64,000 bases of DNA from Knoellia sp. Soil729 (GCF_001427985.1 NZ_LMSA01000001.1:253629-317628), one strand, 5' to 3'; positions 34,658 through 46,202 are shown, numbered from the stretch's first letter. The notes: generated from the sequence alone by a model not told the origin. Translations and numbers: made by a program.

Positions 34658-37216
34658 GTGCCCGGCACCAACCTGACCCGCGTCGAGGCCGAGGAGCGCG
34701 CAGCGCTCATCTCGGTCCAGGCGTACGCCGTCGAGCTCGACCTCACGACGTCCGACCGGACGTTCGCGACGACGAGCACCCTGACCTTCACCGCCACGGC
34801 GGGAGGCTCGACCTTCGTGGACTTCATCGGCGCGTCCGTCGAGAAGGTGACGCTCAACGGCGAGGCGGTCGAGCCGGCATACGACGGGTCGCGGATCCCG
34901 GTGTCTCCCGTGGAGGGCCTCAACGAGCTGCGCATCGAGGCCACGGGCCGCTACAGCAACACCGGTGAGGGCCTGCACCGCTTCGTCGACCCGGTCGACG
35001 ACGAGGTCTACCTCTACAGCCAGTTCGAGGTGCCCGACAGCCGGCGCATGTATCCCGTCTTCGAGCAGCCCGACCTCAAGGCGCGCTTCAGCTTCACCGT
35101 CACCGCCCCCAGCCACTGGCAGGTGCTCTCGAACTCCCCCACGCCCGAGCCGACGCCCACGGGTCGGGACGGCGTCGCCACGTGGGAGTTTCCTGCCACC
35201 GAGCCGATCTCGAGCTACATCACCGCGCTGGTCGCCGGTCCCTACGACGTCGTGCGCGACAGCCTCACGAGCCGCCGCGGTGAGGTGCCGCTGGGCATCT
35301 TCTGCCGCAAGTCCCTGACCGAGTTCCTCGACGCCGACAACCTCTTCGACCTCACCAAGAAGGGCTTCGCGTTCTTCGAGGAGGAGTTCGACCAGCCCTA
35401 CCCGTTCGAGAAGTACGACCAGGTCTTCACGCCCGAGTACAACATGGGCGCGATGGAGAACGCCGGCTGCGTGACGTTCAACGAGATGTACGTCTTCCGC
35501 TCCAAGGTCACCGACTCCATCGTCGAGCGCCGCGCCCTCACCGTGCTGCACGAGCTGGCGCACATGTGGTTCGGCAACCTCGTGACGATGAAGTGGTGGA
35601 ACGACCTCTGGCTCAACGAGTCCTTCGCCGAGTGGGCGTCGACGACCTGCCAGGCCGAGGCGACCCAGTGGACCGAGGCCTGGACGACGTTCGGCACGCA
35701 CGAGAAGGACTGGGCCTACCGCCAGGACCAGCTGTCGTCGACGCACCCCATCGTCGCCCCGATCCGTGACCTCGAGGACGTCGAGGTCAACTTCGACGGC
35801 ATCACCTACGCCAAGGGCGCGTCGGTGCTCAAGCAGCTCGTCGCCTATGTGGGTCGTGACGCCTTCCGCGACGGCCTGCGCGCCTACTTCGCCAAGCACA
35901 AGTGGACCAACACGACGCTGGCCGACCTCCTGACCGAGCTCGAGGCGACGTCGGGTCGCGACCTGCGCACGTGGAGCAAGGCCTGGCTCGAGACGGCCGG
36001 GGTCAACACCCTGCGCCCGCTCATCGAGGTCGACGACCAGGGCCACATCTCGAGCGCCGTGGTCGAGCAGACCTTTGCTCCCGGCTTCGAGACGATCCGG
36101 CCCCACCGGCTGGCGATCGGCCTGTATGCCGTGGAGTCCGGTCCCGAGGGCGACTCCCGCCTCCTGCGGACCGACCGTCTGGAGATCGACCTCACCGGCA
36201 CGCGCACCGAGGTGCCCGAGCTGATCGGTCGCGAGCAGCCCGACCTCGTCCTGGTCAACGACGACGACCTCACCTACGCCAAGATCCGGCTCGACGAGCG
36301 TTCCCTCGCCACGGCTCTCGAGCACGTCCGCGGCTTCGAGAGCTCGTTGCCCAAGTCGCTCGTGCTCGCGTCGGCGTGGGACGTGACCCGCGACGCGGAG
36401 ATGAGCGCTCGCGCGTTCACCGACCTCGTCCTCACGGTCCTGCCCGGCGAGTCGGACTCCACGCTCATCCGCACGCTCATGGCCCAGCTGGGCACCGCCG
36501 TCCACCTCTATGTCGCCCCCGCGCACCGCGAGGAGACCCGCACCGCGACGCTGGCCCGCCTGTGGGAGATCGCGAAGTCCTCGGCTCCCGGCAGTGACGC
36601 CCAGCTCCAGCTGGTCACGGCGGCGGCCGGCTTCACCACGACCGGTGACGACACGGCATACCTGCGTGCCCTGCTCGCGGGCACCGAGAGCCTCGAGGGA
36701 CTCACGCTCGACACCGACATGCGCTGGACGCTCATCACCGGCCTGGCCGGTGCGAACGCCCTCGAGGACGGCCAGATCGAGGCCGAGCTCGCGCGTGACG
36801 CCACGGCCACGGGACGAGAGCGCGCGGCGCGCGCTCGGGCAGCGGTTCCGACCCCGGAGGCCAAGGAGGCGGCGTGGAAGGCCGCCGTCGAGGAGGACGG
36901 GCTGTCGAACTCGATGGTCGACGCCTACGGGCTCGGCTTCGGCCGGCTCGGTGACGTGACCGCCCTCGAGCCCTATGTCGCGCGCTACCACGAGGCCTTG
37001 GCGTCGTTGGAGGGCAAGGGGTCCATGGCTCTCGTCGAGTCGATCGTCGTCGGCTTCTACCCCCGCGGCCTCGCGTCGGTCGAGCTGCGTGACGCCACCC
37101 AGACCTGGCTGGACACCCACCCCGACGCCCACGACGCGCTGCGCCGGATCGTCGCCGAGAACCGCGACCCGATCACGCGCGCCCTGGCGGCGCAGGAGCG
37201 TGACGCCCGGGCATGA
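34658..37216 (+). CDS. pepN: aminopeptidase N (M1 family)
   Basis: 852 residues from GTG 34658 with GCAGGAG upstream. Exopeptidase motif GAMEN (in NMGAMENAGCVTF, about 262-268) and zinc site His298-Glu-x-x-His302 with third ligand Glu321 (HELAHMWFGN...LNESFAEW). Full-length M1 enzyme with the C-terminal ERAP1-like helical domain. Cytosolic; trims N-terminal residues from peptides. Ends overlapping the mscS-like gene by four bases (ATGA). Confidence 0.97.
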   Translation: MPGTNLTRVEAEERAALISVQAYAVELDLTTSDRTFATTSTLTFTATAGGSTFVDFIGASVEKVTLNGEAVEPAYDGSRIPVSPVEGLNELRIEATGRYSNTGEGLHRFVDPVDDEVYLYSQFEVPDSRRMYPVFEQPDLKARFSFTVTAPSHWQVLSNSPTPEPTPTGRDGVATWEFPATEPISSYITALVAGPYDVVRDSLTSRRGEVPLGIFCRKSLTEFLDADNLFDLTKKGFAFFEEEFDQPYPFEKYDQVFTPEYNMGAMENAGCVTFNEMYVFRSKVTDSIVERRALTVLHELAHMWFGNLVTMKWWNDLWLNESFAEWASTTCQAEATQWTEAWTTFGTHEKDWAYRQDQLSSTHPIVAPIRDLEDVEVNFDGITYAKGASVLKQLVAYVGRDAFRDGLRAYFAKHKWTNTTLADLLTELEATSGRDLRTWSKAWLETAGVNTLRPLIEVDDQGHISSAVVEQTFAPGFETIRPHRLAIGLYAVESGPEGDSRLLRTDRLEIDLTGTRTEVPELIGREQPDLVLVNDDDLTYAKIRLDERSLATALEHVRGFESSLPKSLVLASAWDVTRDAEMSARAFTDLVLTVLPGESDSTLIRTLMAQLGTAVHLYVAPAHREETRTATLARLWEIAKSSAPGSDAQLQLVTAAAGFTTTGDDTAYLRALLAGTESLEGLTLDTDMRWTLITGLAGANALEDGQIEAELARDATATGRERAARARAAVPTPEAKEAAWKAAVEEDGLSNSMVDAYGLGFGRLGDVTALEPYVARYHEALASLEGKGSMALVESIVVGFYPRGLASVELRDATQTWLDTHPDAHDALRRIVAENRDPITRALAAQERDARA

Positions 37217-38148
37217 GAACAGTGGACCTCACAACGTCCCTGGTGACCGCGGAGCGGGTGCAGGACTGGCTCCTCACCGACGGGCTGCGGATCCTCGTCA
37301 CCATCGTCCTCGCGGTGGTCGTGACGTGGCTGCTGCACCGGCTCATCAACCGGGTCGTGAAGACGATGACCGCCAAGGCGGAGACCCGCGAGGTCGACGA
37401 GCCCGACCGGTGGCGGGCCGGACGGATCTTCGCCGAGGCCACGGCGGCGGCGCGGGCGCGTCACCAGCAGCGCACCGCGACCCTGGGCTCACTGCTGCGC
37501 AGCATCGTCACCTTCGTCATCGGGCTCGTGGCCGTGCTGACCGTCATGTCGACCCTCGGGATCGACCTGGCGCCCGTGCTCGCCACCGCCGGCGTCGGTG
37601 GGGTCGCGCTCGGCTTCGGTGCCCAGAGCCTCGTCAAGGACTTCCTCAGCGGGGTCTTCATGATTCTCGAGGACCAGTACGGCGTCGGTGACGTCATCGA
37701 CACCGGCGAGGCGATCGGCACGGTCGAGGAGGTGACGCTGCGGGTCACCCGGCTCCGGGACGCCAACGGGGTCACCTGGTACATCCGCAACGGGGAGATC
37801 GTGCGCATCGGCAACCTCAGCCAGCACCGTGCGACGGCCATCGTCGACGTCCCTGTCGCCTACGACGAGGACGTCACGCGGGTCACCTCGCTCATCGAGG
37901 CGGCTGCCGAGGCCATGTCCGGTGACGCTGACTGGGAGGGGCGGCTGCTCGCCGTTCCCACCGTCGCCGGCATCGAGTCGATCACCGGTCAGACGATGAC
38001 GATCAGGGTGCTCGCCGAGGCCGCGCCGAGCGACAAGGTCGCCATCCAGCGCGAGCTGCGCCAACGCATCAAGTCGGCGCTCGACGCCGCTGGCGTCAAG
38101 GCGCCGCCGATCAACCCCTTCGGTAGCGGGATGGGAGCGGGCCGATGA
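37213..38148 (+). CDS. MscS-family mechanosensitive channel
   Basis: 311 residues, ATG overlapping the pepN stop. A first membrane helix (RILVTIVLAVVVTWLLHRL) and two more (about 98-145), the last being the pore helix with the MscS Gly/Ala pattern GVGGVALGFGAQSLVKDFLSG, followed by the beta domain and C-terminal domain. Opens under membrane tension to release solutes. A charged cytosolic insertion (EVDEPDRWRAGRIFAEATAAARARHQQ) lies between the first and second helices. Coupled with pepN and glbO. Confidence 0.95.
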   Translation: MRTVDLTTSLVTAERVQDWLLTDGLRILVTIVLAVVVTWLLHRLINRVVKTMTAKAETREVDEPDRWRAGRIFAEATAAARARHQQRTATLGSLLRSIVTFVIGLVAVLTVMSTLGIDLAPVLATAGVGGVALGFGAQSLVKDFLSGVFMILEDQYGVGDVIDTGEAIGTVEEVTLRVTRLRDANGVTWYIRNGEIVRIGNLSQHRATAIVDVPVAYDEDVTRVTSLIEAAAEAMSGDADWEGRLLAVPTVAGIESITGQTMTIRVLAEAAPSDKVAIQRELRQRIKSALDAAGVKAPPINPFGSGMGAGR

Positions 38149-38552
38149 GCTTCTACGACGAGGTCGGTGGGGCCGAGACCTTCGAGAGGCTCGTCCACGA
38201 GTTCTATGTCGGGGTGGCGACCGACCCACCGCTGCGCGCGCTCTACCCGGAAGAGGACCTGGCGCCGGCCGAGCGACGCCTGCGCATGTTCCTCGAGCAG
38301 TACTTCGGTGGACCCAAGACCTACAGCGAGGAGCGCGGTCACCCCCGGTTGCGCATGCGCCACGTGAACTTCGCGGTGAGCCTCGACATGCGCGACCGGT
38401 GGATGCGCCACATGCTCGCGGCGATGGACACGCTCGACCTGCCCGAGGCCCATGCCGAGGCGATGCGCGACTACTTCATGCGGGCCGCGCAGATGCTGGT
38501 CAACACCGACGAGTCGCCGGCGCCGGGACCGCAGGGTCGCACCGCCCTCTGA
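38145..38552 (+). CDS. glbO: group II truncated haemoglobin
   Basis: 135 residues, ATG overlapping the mscS-like stop by four bases. 2-on-2 globin fold with Tyr21 (B10 position, HEFYVGVA), proximal His73 (LRMRHVNFAV) and Trp86 (G8, DRWMRHM), the set characteristic of group II trHb such as M. tuberculosis GlbO. Binds oxygen or reacts with NO/peroxide in the cytosol. Conserved linkage with pepN in actinobacteria. Confidence 0.95.
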   Translation: MSFYDEVGGAETFERLVHEFYVGVATDPPLRALYPEEDLAPAERRLRMFLEQYFGGPKTYSEERGHPRLRMRHVNFAVSLDMRDRWMRHMLAAMDTLDLPEAHAEAMRDYFMRAAQMLVNTDESPAPGPQGRTAL

Positions 38553-38630
38553 GGTCATCCCCTCGTCGCTCGTCGCTCGTCGCTCGAAAGGCGAGCCGGG
38601 ATTTTGGGCGGGCGGACGGCATACGGAAGC

Positions 38631-40388
<1,758 letters not shown>

Positions 40389-40391
40389 GCC

Positions 40392-41207
40392 ATGGCACGC
40401 GCGCGTGACTTCGCCTACTTCGACCACGAGGGGCCGATCGCGATGGCTCATCGTGGCGGTGCGGGCTATGCGCCCAACGTCGGTCTCGAGAACACGCTCG
40501 GCGCCTTTCGGCGGGCAGTGGAGATGGGTTACGAGTACCTCGAGACCGACGTGCACGCGACGTCGGACGGTGAGGTCGTCGCCTTCCACGACACCCAGCT
40601 CGACCGCGTCACCGACATCGAGGGCGCCATCCTCGACCTTCCGTATGCCGCGGTGCGCGAGGCGCGCATCAACGGCACCGACGCTGTCCCACTGTTGACT
40701 GAACTCCTCGAGGAGCTTCCGACGACGCGGCTCAACATCGACATCAAGGCCGACTCGGCGCTGGCTCCGACCGTGGAGACGATCCGCCGCCACGGGGCCA
40801 TCGACCGGGTGTGTATCGGCTCCTTCAGCGAACGGCGCCTGCGGGCGGCCCGGCGGGCCCTCGGCCCCACGCTGGCGACGGCCGCCGGGCAGGTGGGCAC
40901 CGGTGCGCTGCGCTATGCGCCCGGACCGCTGTCGCGCCTGCTCCACACGCCCGCGCCCGTGCTCCAGATCCCGGTGGCCCACCGGCTGGGGGGTCGCCAG
41001 ATCACCCTGGTGACACCGCAGCTGGTGTCTCTGGCCCACCGGCTGGGCAAGCAGGTGCACGTGTGGTTCCACACCTGGAGCGATGAGAGCAGGGTGGAGA
41101 TGCACCGACTGCTCGACCTCGGTGTCGACGGCATCGTCACCGACCACATCGACGTGCTGCGTGACGTGCTCGCCGAGCGCGGGCACCCTCTCTCGCCCGC
41201 CGGCTGA
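40392..41207 (+). CDS. glycerophosphodiester phosphodiesterase
   Basis: 271 residues. GDPD barrel with His20-Arg (AMAHRGGAGYAPNVGLENT), the metal-site Glu-x-Asp (YLETDVHATSDGEVVAFHDTQLDRV) and later HVWFHTWSDESRVEM. No signal peptide, so it acts inside the cell, releasing glycerol-3-P and an alcohol from deacylated phospholipids. Begins 3 bases after the glucosidase stop. Confidence 0.94.
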   Translation: MARARDFAYFDHEGPIAMAHRGGAGYAPNVGLENTLGAFRRAVEMGYEYLETDVHATSDGEVVAFHDTQLDRVTDIEGAILDLPYAAVREARINGTDAVPLLTELLEELPTTRLNIDIKADSALAPTVETIRRHGAIDRVCIGSFSERRLRAARRALGPTLATAAGQVGTGALRYAPGPLSRLLHTPAPVLQIPVAHRLGGRQITLVTPQLVSLAHRLGKQVHVWFHTWSDESRVEMHRLLDLGVDGIVTDHIDVLRDVLAERGHPLSPAG

Positions 41208-41238
41208 GCACGGTGCGGCCACCGCGTAGCGTGACCGG

Positions 41239-42648
41239 GTGAGCTCACGGGGAATCGCAGGGTCAGAGGTCGAGGCGCGCAGCAGCGGGCGGCTCTTCGG
41301 CCCGGAGTACGCCGCACTGACGGTCGCCATCGTCGCCCTCATCACGGTCATCGCCTTCGAGTCGATGGCCGTCTCCACGGCCATGCCCGAGGTCGCGGTC
41401 GAGCTCGACGCCGTGCGGTCCTACGGGCTCGCCTTCTCGGTGATGCTCACCCTGCAGCTGCTCGGCATCGTCCTGGCCGGCGTGTGGTGCGACCGTTCCG
41501 GAGCCCTGCCCTCGCTGCTCACCGGTCAGGTCCTCTTCGCGCTCGGGTGCGGGATCTGCGGTGCGTCCACCGACTTCACGCCGTTCCTCCTGGGTCGGGC
41601 AGTGGCCGGTCTGGGTGCTGGGCTGACCATCGTCGCGACGTTCGTCATCATCGGACGCACCTATCCGGAAGCGTTGCGACCCAAGGTCTTCAGCATCGTC
41701 AGCGCCGCCTGGGTGCTGCCTTCCCTGCTCGGCCCCGTCCTCGCTGGCTGGGTGACCAGCAGCTGGTCATGGCGCTGGGTCTTCTGGATGGTCATCGCCC
41801 CCGTGGTCGTCGCTCTCGTCGTGCTCGTCCTGCGGCGCCACCAGATCAGGGTGAGCGAAGCCGGCCTCGAACCCTCGAGCCGCGACCATCACGGGCACGT
41901 GCGCGCCGCGTGGCTGGGGCTGGGCATCGCCGTCTCGGCCGGGGTCATGCAGTGGGGCACCCACGAGCTCGAGCTCACGTGGTCGACCAAGACGGTGGCC
42001 GCCCTCCTGGGCCTCGTCGGGGTCTTCGCCTGCGCCCCCGGGCTGCTTCCGGCGGGGACCTTCGCGATGCGCCGGGGACTGCCCTCGGTCATGCTCAGCC
42101 GCTTCTTCCTGCCCTGCGCCTTCTTCGGGACGATCACCTATGTCCCCCTCATGCTCACGGGAGAGCGCGGCTTCTCGCTCTCGCAGGCGGGCACGGTGCT
42201 CGCCGTGGGCTCGATCGGCTGGTCGGCGGGGTCCTGGATCCAGGGCCGGGACCGGTTCGCGGGCAGTCGCGACCGCCTGGTCAGCGTCGGAGGCGCCGCG
42301 CTGGCATCCGGCCTGCTGTGTGTCGTCGTCGTCACGCACTTCGGCGTGTGGCCCTGGCTCACAGCGGTCGCTCTCGCCGTCTGCGGTCTCGGGATGGGGC
42401 TCGGGACGGCCAGCCTCTCCGTGCTCGCGCTGTCCCTGACGCCGCCCTCGGACCACGGCTCGGCCTCGTCGAACCTCCAGCTCTCCGACGTGCTCGGATC
42501 CGTCATCGGCATCGGCGCCACGGGGGCCGTCTTTGCGGCGATGCACGTCCGCGTTGGCGAGGACGTCCCGGTGTTCGTGACGATGTGGCTGGGGACGGCT
42601 GCGGTCGCGACCCTCGTCATCGTGGCCGGTCGCCGAATCCGGTCCTGA
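41239..42648 (+). CDS. major facilitator superfamily transporter (DHA-type)
   Basis: 469 residues from GTG 41239. TAGCGT ends 6 bases upstream, so its own leaderless promoter is likely even though it lies 31 bases after the GDPD gene. Motif A-like loop GVWCDRSGALPSLLTGQ and motif C-like GPVLAGWVTSSWSWRWVF place it among drug:H+ antiporters; 14 or so hydrophobic segments. Substrate unknown. Confidence 0.9.
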   Translation: MSSRGIAGSEVEARSSGRLFGPEYAALTVAIVALITVIAFESMAVSTAMPEVAVELDAVRSYGLAFSVMLTLQLLGIVLAGVWCDRSGALPSLLTGQVLFALGCGICGASTDFTPFLLGRAVAGLGAGLTIVATFVIIGRTYPEALRPKVFSIVSAAWVLPSLLGPVLAGWVTSSWSWRWVFWMVIAPVVVALVVLVLRRHQIRVSEAGLEPSSRDHHGHVRAAWLGLGIAVSAGVMQWGTHELELTWSTKTVAALLGLVGVFACAPGLLPAGTFAMRRGLPSVMLSRFFLPCAFFGTITYVPLMLTGERGFSLSQAGTVLAVGSIGWSAGSWIQGRDRFAGSRDRLVSVGGAALASGLLCVVVVTHFGVWPWLTAVALAVCGLGMGLGTASLSVLALSLTPPSDHGSASSNLQLSDVLGSVIGIGATGAVFAAMHVRVGEDVPVFVTMWLGTAAVATLVIVAGRRIRS

Positions 42649-42868
42649 CGGGCAAGGTGGGTCCATCCCCCACCGCAAGGTCGACGGGCCCTCAATGTAT
42701 TTTCATCCGTTTTGGGTCAGAGCTTTCCGGGGTCAAGCGCAACTCGTGGGACTTGGGTGGCTCACGGGACCAAGGTGGCCACCCGGCATACGCCGTCGTG
42801 AATAATGTTGCACCGCAACAGGTTTCGCAGACCGAGCGCTGTCAGTACCCGTCCGTACGTTGGTTTCC
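42649..42868. promoter_or_regulatory. upstream region of the DUF222-HNH gene
   Basis: 220 bases. Contains an AT-rich patch (TGTATTTTCATCCG near 42696), one octamer (CGGCATAC, 42784-42791) and TACGTT at 42856-42861, a -10 element ending 7 bases before ATG 42869, consistent with a leaderless transcript. No clear hairpin terminator for the MFS gene. Confidence 0.45.
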
Positions 42869-44317
42869 ATGAGCACGGCACCGGACCTGAGCTACGCAGA
42901 CTGCGTGGACGCGTTGCGTGCCGCCCAGAAGGCTGCCAAAGCGCTGCCGGCGGTGCTGTTCCAAGCAACCGGCACCGAGCTCGCGCTCGGCCTCGAAGCG
43001 TTGGGTGAGCTGTCTGCGGTGGCCGAGGGCGCCGAAGCCGCCATCGTCATCGACGCCCTCGAACGCGGTGAACCCGCCGCCTGCGACCCGCCCGTGACCG
43101 GCAAGGAATGGGTGGCCACCCACCACCGCCGCTACGCCGTGGCCGGCGCCAGCCGCGTGGCGACCGTCGCCGAAGCCTGCCGCGAACCACGCCACCACAT
43201 CCTCAAGGACGCCGTGGTCACCGGGCGGGTCAGCATTGCCACCGCCCTGGTCGCGCTCAAGGAGATGCGACTGCTGAAGCCCCATCTCAACCCCGACGCC
43301 GTCGACACCGTCTGGGACGCCTACATGGCCCTGGGGGAGCGCTGTGACGCGCGCACCGTGCGCCGCCTGCGCGAGGAGCTCCTGGCCCGCCACGGCCTCG
43401 ACGGCCAGTTCGAGGACACCGAGGACCGGGCCCGCCAAGGGCAGTCCCTGTCCTTGGGCAAGGAGGTCGCCCCCGGCCTGTTCGAGTACGTGCTGCGCCT
43501 GACCCGCGAGAACCGGGCCATCCTCGAAGCAGCCATCGGACCCGGGTCCGCACCCGCCCCCGCCCCCGCGGACGAGCACGGCCCTGCGCAACCCGACACC
43601 CGACCCCACGACCAACGCCGCGCCGAAGCCCTCATCACCCTCATCGGGCGCGCCCAAAAAGCCGGCAACAGCACGTGGTCCTCGACCAAGGCCCAGATCT
43701 TCGTGGGCATCACGCTCGATGACCTGCAACGGCGCGCCGGCGCCGGGACCCTCCTCGGTGGCCTGACCACCGGCGACCTCGTCACCGCCGAAACCGTGCG
43801 CCGCTGGGCCTGCGACGCCACGATGATCCCCGCCGTGCTGAACTCCTGCGGTGAGGTCGTCGACCTCGGCCGGGCCGAACGCTACTTCACCCCCGCCCAG
43901 ATCAAACGCCTCTGGCTCCGCGACCGGCACTGCACCTACCCCGGCTGCGATGCGCCCGCCTCCTGGTGCGATGCCCACCACCTCATCCACTGGCTCGACG
44001 ACGGACCCACCGACCTGACCAACGCCGCCCTTCTGTGTCAGCGTCACCACACCGTCGTGCACGCCCAGCGCCACCACGGGTGGGTCGAGGTCGGCGACGA
44101 CGGCAGACACCACGTCGTCTGGGACCGCACCCGAGGCGCCTACGACACCGCCCTCGCCCGACACAAGTCCGGACACCGCCGCGACAGTGGAAGCAGGGGT
44201 GGAGGTGCAAGCAGGGGTGGAAGTGGAGGTGGCGGTGCAGGAGGTGGCACCTCACCCACCGATGGGCCACCCCTCACACGCGCCTCCGGCGACGACCACA
44301 CCTGGCACCGACCATGA
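42869..44317 (+). CDS. DUF222-HNH endonuclease-like protein (13E12 family)
   Basis: 482 residues from ATG 42869. The DUF222 helical region fills residues about 10-310; a zinc-HNH domain follows (RHCTYPGCDAPASWCDAHH with His-His, then LLCQRHHTVVH). The C-terminus is a Gly/Ser-rich tail (SRGGGASRGGSGGGGAGGG), probably disordered. Homologues are multi-copy in actinobacteria and are related to the mycobacterial 13E12 repeat family; nuclease activity is likely but the biological role is unknown. Confidence 0.9.
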   Translation: MSTAPDLSYADCVDALRAAQKAAKALPAVLFQATGTELALGLEALGELSAVAEGAEAAIVIDALERGEPAACDPPVTGKEWVATHHRRYAVAGASRVATVAEACREPRHHILKDAVVTGRVSIATALVALKEMRLLKPHLNPDAVDTVWDAYMALGERCDARTVRRLREELLARHGLDGQFEDTEDRARQGQSLSLGKEVAPGLFEYVLRLTRENRAILEAAIGPGSAPAPAPADEHGPAQPDTRPHDQRRAEALITLIGRAQKAGNSTWSSTKAQIFVGITLDDLQRRAGAGTLLGGLTTGDLVTAETVRRWACDATMIPAVLNSCGEVVDLGRAERYFTPAQIKRLWLRDRHCTYPGCDAPASWCDAHHLIHWLDDGPTDLTNAALLCQRHHTVVHAQRHHGWVEVGDDGRHHVVWDRTRGAYDTALARHKSGHRRDSGSRGGGASRGGSGGGGAGGGTSPTDGPPLTRASGDDHTWHRP

Positions 44318-44407
44318 ACCAGCCCCACACCCCACGCCCCACACGGCGCTGGGGCCAACGGCATGCCCTCTGGTCCTGCCAGTCTCGGCAAGGTCGGGCG
44401 CGCCCGG

Positions 44408-45064
44408 TCAACGCCGGGTGAGGGCGTGGCCGGCTGGGGTCGTGAGCCGGATCCAGCGGCCGCTCGTCGCGAGAGCCGCTTCGGTCCTGGGCGACAGAAA
44501 GCCCAAGGCGTATGCCGCGAACGCCAGGGCCGCCGGGACAGCTGCCTCCAGCGCGGTGTTGGTCATCGGACGACGCCACACCTGCTCGCGCAGCGCCGCG
44601 ACGGCGTGCGCGCCGGCCCCCTCGGGAGTGCCGTCGGCAACTTCCGCGATGCCCTCCGAGGCACTTCGCTGCAGCGCTTCGGCGCTCATCACCCCGACTG
44701 GCTGCCACCCCGACCGGGGTGGCGAGACGGCCGCCCACGCAGCCTTGACGGTCATCGGGGGCACCGGCAGGACAGGGCGCTCCCCCGGGTGTGCCACGCG
44801 GTCGCTCACCGCAGCCAGGGGGACGATGACATCGAGGTCGGCCGGAGTGGCAAGCTCGGAGGTGCGCAGCCCGATCGTCGTGCCGACTCCGAGAAGTCCG
44901 GAGCCCGGGAGCACCCCCACCCACGACGCGAGGACGAGCCCGACGGCCTGGAGGCGCACGGCACCGTCGGCGTCGAGCGCACGGGCGCGGGCGGCATACC
45001 TGCCGAGGTCCTGGAGGGACTCCGCATCGGCGAGGACGAGCTCGGAGGCGACGACGGCGCTCAC
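44408..45064 (-). CDS. conserved-looking protein of unknown function
   Basis: 218 residues from GTG 45064, sharing four bases with the thioesterase stop. Ala/Val/Leu-rich, with a repeated pattern of helices and a proline-rich middle (ERPVLPVPPMTVKAAW). No signal peptide, membrane helix or catalytic motif is evident; the regular codon bias supports it as a real gene. The link with the thioesterase suggests a joint role, but no function can be proposed. Confidence 0.7.
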   Translation of the reverse strand: MSAVVASELVLADAESLQDLGRYAARARALDADGAVRLQAVGLVLASWVGVLPGSGLLGVGTTIGLRTSELATPADLDVIVPLAAVSDRVAHPGERPVLPVPPMTVKAAWAAVSPPRSGWQPVGVMSAEALQRSASEGIAEVADGTPEGAGAHAVAALREQVWRRPMTNTALEAAVPAALAFAAYALGFLSPRTEAALATSGRWIRLTTPAGHALTRR

Positions 45065-45537
45065 CGGCGCGACCAGCGGAAGGCGACGGGGTCGCCAGCG
45101 TGCCCCGCGAGGACCACCTTGTCCTCGTCGGAGAGACGACGGGGACGCGAGGTGGTGAAGTCATAGAGGACGATGCCGGTCTCGGCGATCGCATAGGTCC
45201 GCTCGCCGAGGGACGCGGGGTCCCGGACGGCATACCCGAGGCTGAAGCCCGCACCATGCACCCCGGTGACCCACATGTCGACCTCGATCGGCTGAGGACG
45301 GTGGGTGAGCGGAGCGACGTACTCGATCTCGTGGCGCGAGACGATCACCCCGGCGTCGAGGAGTGAACGGTCCTCCCCGAACCACTCGCGGAAGCCGATG
45401 ACGCGGGCGTCCTCGAGGAGGCGGAGGTACTGCACGTTGTTGACGTGGCCATAGGCATCCATGTCCGACCAGCGCAACGGCACCTGCGTGCGGTAGGGAC
45501 GCGTACTCGGGTCGGGGGCACTGTCGGGCGAAGGCAT
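45061..45537 (-). CDS. 4HBT-type acyl-CoA thioesterase
   Basis: 158 residues from ATG 45537. Hot-dog fold with the 4-hydroxybenzoyl-CoA thioesterase-like signature RWSDMDAYGHVNNVQYLRLLEDAR, including the Asp that activates water. Cytosolic; hydrolyses an acyl-CoA of unknown chain type. Coupled to the downstream unknown gene; faces the decayed acyl-CoA ligase on the other strand. Confidence 0.9.
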   Translation of the reverse strand: MPSPDSAPDPSTRPYRTQVPLRWSDMDAYGHVNNVQYLRLLEDARVIGFREWFGEDRSLLDAGVIVSRHEIEYVAPLTHRPQPIEVDMWVTGVHGAGFSLGYAVRDPASLGERTYAIAETGIVLYDFTTSRPRRLSDEDKVVLAGHAGDPVAFRWSRR

Positions 45538-45670
45538 GAGGACAGTCTGGCAGCGACGCTGCCGGGACGGTGATGTGCTCAGGGTGTGCGAGGCGCGCCA
45601 CACAGTTCTCGACCCTGCGTCGGACGTCGGGGTCCCGCCTGGGCCGAGGCCATCGGAAAGGTGGCTGCTG

Positions 45671-46170
45671 ATGCCGACAGACGTTGAGCGCCCCTGGCTC
45701 CGGCACCACGCCGTGCCCAGCACGTGGCCGAAGGCCTGCGCGGGCTGGGGATCGGCGCCGGCGACCGGGTAGCCCTGGTCCTGCCCAACTGTCCCGAGCA
45801 CGTCGTCGCCTTCCATGCCGTCCTCCGGCTTGGTGCGATCGTCGTGGAGCACAACCCGCTGTCCACCACCGGCGGCCTCCTCGTCGAGGGCTACGGCATG
45901 ACGGAGACGTCGCCCATCAGCATCGGCAACCCGATCGGCCTGGCCCGGCGCCCGCGTGCCGTGGGTGTGCCCTTCCCCAACACCGAGATCAGTGTCGTGG
46001 ACCCGGAGCACCCGACCACCGACCGTGCCCCGGGTGAGCGCGGTGAGCTGCTCATGCGTGGGCCGCAGGTCTTCGGCGGCTACTGGGGCCCGACCGGACG
46101 AGACGGCCGCGGGACCGCCTTCTCGCCGACTGAGAACATCGGCTCGCGGTCCCCCATCTGCCCTGTCCGG
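45671..46170 (+). pseudogene. remnant of an acyl-CoA ligase (AMP-binding) gene
   Basis: Three disconnected pieces of a FadD-type ligase lie close together in shifted frames. An N-terminal MPTDVERPWLRHHAVPST begins at 45671. Then, in another frame, VAEGLRGLGIGAGDRVALVLPNCPEHVVAF runs into VEHNPL, and directly after comes the C-half GYGMTETSPISIGNP...GERGELLMRGPQVFGGYWG. The whole middle (including the P-loop) is missing and the end is frameshifted near 46095. About 500 bases remain of a normal 1.6 kb gene, so it cannot make an active enzyme. Confidence 0.82.
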
Positions 46171-46202
46171 GCTGGCCCCACGGACGCGCCTAGGGTTGGC
46201 GG

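Noticed and set aside
34328-37132. 934-codon open frame on the minus strand across pepN
   Set aside because: It is the mirror of a high-GC gene. The plus strand encodes a complete M1 aminopeptidase with all motifs; the minus product is low-complexity Arg/Gly/Glu/Val sequence without any family.
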